A model generated the notes under the pieces. That model was not told the origin of the DNA, did not search any database, and was given only the letters and a program-made list of their open reading frames with translations. Shown here piece after piece: positions 14,989 through 16,936 of a DNA stretch of 16,936 bases. Origin of the DNA: an uncultured Eisenbergiella sp. (GTDB lineage Bacteria > Bacillota > Clostridia > Lachnospirales > Lachnospiraceae); the NCBI GenBank assembly GCA_947626725.1, contig CANQTI010000014.1:1-16936 (forward strand). Direction: 5' to 3'. Made by a program: the position numbers and the translations under genes. Positions within the stretch are counted from its first letter, which is position 1, and each line of letters opens with the position of its first letter.

Positions 14989-15056
14989 ACGTATGTATTG
15001 ATTCCCTATCCGGGAGGGCATGTCAGAAGAAAATGCAAATCGGTTAAAAATACCTG

Positions 15057-15085
15057 TTGTTTTTTGTACGGACATTGGATATAAT
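15057..15085 (+). promoter_or_regulatory. Promoter of the small RNA gene (6S)
   Basis: A consensus TATAAT at 15080-15085 has TTGTTT at 15057-15062 exactly 17 bases upstream. The expected start near 15092 fits the 5' side of the structured RNA. The upstream gene's stop is 70 bases before the -35 box and no clear terminator is seen in 14989-15056, so operon read-through into the RNA is possible. Confidence 0.7.
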
Positions 15086-15091
15086 AAAGAT

Positions 15092-15302
15092 AACCTGAAA
15101 TGAACGAGGACCCCTGTTGTTTTGAACCTACATTTCTTTAAACGGGATTCCTATATTGCCGGGTAGATGTCAGGCCTCCATTGCGCAGGGGAAGGCAGAA
15201 GCGCCGGTTGCGGTTACCCACCTGGCTTAGGCTAGGAGTCAGAAGATGGGGGGCGTCATTTTGGGGATACGAAAGAAAAGGGCAGCCTGGCGGCTGCCTT
15301 TT
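15092..15302 (+). ncRNA. ssrS: Probable 6S RNA
   Basis: A non-coding stretch of about 210 bases with its own promoter and terminator. It folds as one long interrupted hairpin of the 6S type. An outer stem has CCCC (15111-15114) and TG-TG (15115-15119) facing CGTCA and GGGG (15254-15266); CATTTCT (15131-15137) pairs with AGAAGATG (15241-15248, one bulge); GATTCCT (15146-15152) pairs with AGGAGTC (15234-15240); a small hairpin CCTGGC-TTAG-GCTAGG (15221-15236) competes on the 3' side; and the apical stem GCCTCC (15174-15179) pairs with GGAAGGC (15190-15196, one bulge). The blocks AACCTACATTTC, CGGTTACCCACC and TAGGAGTCAG look like those I associate with clostridial 6S RNAs. That match is from memory and not from a search. 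6S RNA binds sigma-A RNA polymerase in stationary phase and blocks promoters. No frame with a plausible start and ribosome binding site occupies it. Confidence 0.75.
15280..15302 (+). terminator. Rho-independent terminator of the small RNA
   Basis: GGCAGCC (15281-15287) pairs perfectly with GGCTGCC (15292-15298) across a TGGC loop, followed by TTTT at 15299-15302. The AAAAG upstream extends the dyad against the T-run. It sets the 3' end of the 6S-like RNA and separates it from the next gene, 50 bases downstream. Confidence 0.88.
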
Positions 15303-15351
15303 CCGTGCAAAAGGATTTTGAACGGCTATAAAAAAACGGGCGGGAGGGGCC

Positions 15352-16936
15352 GTGGCAGAACGATCCTACATACAAAACCGAAGAGCCAAAAAGGCCGTCG
15401 TACGAAAGCGCCGTCTTGCCGCGAAGGCAGTTTTCATTGTCTGCGGATGTATGCTCCTGTTCTGGCTGATCGGACATACGGTATCAAATATCATGATTTC
15501 GGAAACGCCTGCGGATGAGCGTGTCGGGATTTCTTTGCAGGAAGCCGGCAACCTGGCCTGGTTATTGGCGGATACTGCGGGATGTCCAGACCCAGCGGCC
15601 GTTCTGTCAATTTTAAAGGACATGGATGCAGAAGACGGCGGCGGAGCGCTGACAGCCGGTCAGGCGGGTGAGATCCTTTCGCTGTTTCGAGATGAAAAGA
15701 GTACCGCTTATGCGGCGTCTCTGCCTTTTCAGAAGAAGGCGAGAGTGCCGGCCGCAGATTGGTATGCCTGGTTCGACGAAGCGCGGGAGGTATATGACGT
15801 TCAGGGACGGATCAGGAATTGCAGTCTGGTTTCGCTGGGAGCGGGAGCGGAAGTGACAGGAGAGGACGGCAGTCCTCTGCCGGAGGACAATATTTTTTCG
15901 ACAGAGGGGACATATGTTTGCTTTTCAGACCGGCTGTTGGGAGAAGAGGCCCGGTTCAGGCAGGTATATGCAGTGGCGCGGGAGGAAGAGCTGTATGCGC
16001 TCCGTTCCCTTGGGGATGCTTCCTTTCAGTGGCAGAGCATATGGGTGAAGGATGCCTCGGAAGGGGGACTCACCTGCTTTTATGCGGACCATTCGGTTGA
16101 AGTTCCTTTGGGTGACGCAGAAAGGGAGGAACTGTCCGGCATATTGCCGGAATTCGGAGACATCCGGGAACAGGTTGCTGATCTTTGCTTTGAGGATGGA
16201 CGGATTTCCGGAATTTCTCTGAAAAACGATCGGATCAGCGGCAGGCTTCTGCGTCTGACGCAGGAGGGAGCGGAGGTAGAGGGATGGGGATTTCTTCCCT
16301 TTGCCGGGGACCTTCAGATCTATCGGCTCTGCGGAAGCTTGAAGACGCTGGACAAAGAATCTTTGCGGATCGGTTATGCGTTTACGGATTTTGTCCTGGA
16401 AGAAGGGGCCATTACGGCTGCGCTGGTGCCCAGGGAAGAGCGGATGGAAACCATAAGAGTGCTGATCCGCAATTCCGACTATAACGGATTGTTTCATGAC
16501 AGTCTGCGGATACAGGCAGACTGCAGCTGTACGGTCTATACAGGCTCTCCTGGGGAGGCGCACAGGAGCAGTCTTGCGGCAGGAGAAATACTGGAAGTGG
16601 CGGCGGACAGCGCGCTGTTTGAGGATGGGGACAGAATTTATCTGAAGCCCGATATCCTGACAGGGCATATTTCTCTTTTAAATGTAAAACGCACCCAGGG
16701 GCTGCCCGCTTATCGGGGCGGTTTTGAACTGCTTCGCACGGATGAGGGACTGGTTGCGGTCAATGAGGTTCTGTTGGAAGAATACCTGTATGCGGTTGTG
16801 CCCAGTGAAATGCCGGCCTCCTATCCGCTGGAGGCGCTGAAGAGCCAGGCTGTGTGTGCCAGGACTTACGCCTATGCACGGATGCTCAGGGCCGGGCTGG
16901 GGGAGTACAGGGCCCATCTGGATGACAGTGTCAGCT
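15352..16936 (+). CDS. Membrane-anchored SpoIID/LytB-domain protein, N-terminal 528 residues (runs off the window)
   Basis: The frame is open from GTG at 15352 to the window end. A basic N-terminus (RRAKKAVVRKRRLAAK) precedes one membrane helix (about 26-49), so the rest should lie outside the membrane. Residues about 50-440 are a mixed alpha/beta region without a motif I recognise. The SpoIID domain begins about residue 450: VAVNEVLLEEYLYAVVPSEM, LEALKSQAVCARTYAYA, with E486 in PSEMP at the position of the catalytic Glu. SpoIID-family enzymes are peptidoglycan lytic transglycosylases acting on denuded glycan strands; the founding member works in spore engulfment. This protein has a far longer N-terminal extension than SpoIID itself, so it is more likely a vegetative or clade-specific LytB-like enzyme. 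GGAGG (15343-15347) lies only four bases before the GTG; no other in-frame start exists between the upstream stop at 15319 and the membrane helix. Confidence 0.88.
   Translation, partial: MAERSYIQNRRAKKAVVRKRRLAAKAVFIVCGCMLLFWLIGHTVSNIMISETPADERVGISLQEAGNLAWLLADTAGCPDPAAVLSILKDMDAEDGGGALTAGQAGEILSLFRDEKSTAYAASLPFQKKARVPAADWYAWFDEAREVYDVQGRIRNCSLVSLGAGAEVTGEDGSPLPEDNIFSTEGTYVCFSDRLLGEEARFRQVYAVAREEELYALRSLGDASFQWQSIWVKDASEGGLTCFYADHSVEVPLGDAEREELSGILPEFGDIREQVADLCFEDGRISGISLKNDRISGRLLRLTQEGAEVEGWGFLPFAGDLQIYRLCGSLKTLDKESLRIGYAFTDFVLEEGAITAALVPREERMETIRVLIRNSDYNGLFHDSLRIQADCSCTVYTGSPGEAHRSSLAAGEILEVAADSALFEDGDRIYLKPDILTGHISLLNVKRTQGLPAYRGGFELLRTDEGLVAVNEVLLEEYLYAVVPSEMPASYPLEALKSQAVCARTYAYARMLRAGLGEYRAHLDDSVS

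Noticed and set aside
14989..15056. Intrinsic terminator of the polysaccharide operon
   Set aside because: Only very short imperfect stems (CCCT/AGGG, GGT/ACC) are possible before the T-rich stretch at 15057-15065, too weak to claim.
15092..15302. SRP RNA, RNase P RNA or tmRNA in place of 6S
   Set aside because: The conserved GGAAG-type SRP apical motif in its usual context, the RNase P core sequences, and the tRNA-like ends of tmRNA are all absent; the single long interrupted hairpin fits 6S better.

Overview
The window looks like chromosomal DNA of a gut-type Firmicute, most likely a Lachnospiraceae (Clostridium cluster XIVa) relative. The reasons are moderate-to-high GC coding sequence with strong GGAGG-type ribosome binding sites, ATP-dependent PEP carboxykinase, a clostridial-looking 6S RNA, a SpoIID/LytB-domain protein, and a secreted M60 peptidase carrying a dockerin. 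This is inference from gene content. No 16S or other taxonomic marker is present.

Layout, all genes on the + strand: (1) 1-480 is the 3' end of pckA, closed by a strong, nearly symmetric terminator. (2) 719-1693 holds a promoter and a 303-aa winged-helix-like regulator of unknown target, with two TCA/TGA dyads just upstream of the promoter. (3) 1809-8930 is a two-gene surface module. Its first gene encodes a 1,863-aa secreted multidomain M60 (enhancin/mucinase-type) metallopeptidase with an internal type I dockerin. The second encodes a 471-aa protein with a signal peptide, a cohesin-like beta domain, a long Ser/Ala/Gly-rich stalk and a C-terminal membrane anchor. (4) 8931-9179 is a control region with a perfect 13-bp GNRA hairpin, an exact 24-bp tandem repeat and a promoter. 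(5) 9180-14988 is a tightly packed operon, gmd-fcl-manC-manA plus a polyprenyl-phosphate sugar-1-phosphate transferase, which supplies GDP-mannose and GDP-L-fucose and primes a surface polysaccharide. (6) 15057-15302 is a small RNA gene, probably 6S RNA, with its own promoter and terminator. (7) 15352 to the window end is the start of a membrane-anchored SpoIID/LytB protein, cut off by the window edge.

Most interesting reading: the M60 peptidase has no sortase signal or membrane anchor of its own, but it has a dockerin. The next gene encodes a membrane-tethered protein whose exported domain looks like a cohesin. Together they suggest a minimal one-scaffold, one-enzyme cell-surface complex for cleaving glycoproteins, possibly controlled by the adjacent regulator and by a structured RNA leader in front of the peptidase gene. 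It sits next to a GDP-fucose/polysaccharide-priming operon, so the locus could combine attack on host glycoproteins with a fucosylated coat. The dockerin and the M60 active site are read directly from sequence. The cohesin assignment and the interaction are inference.
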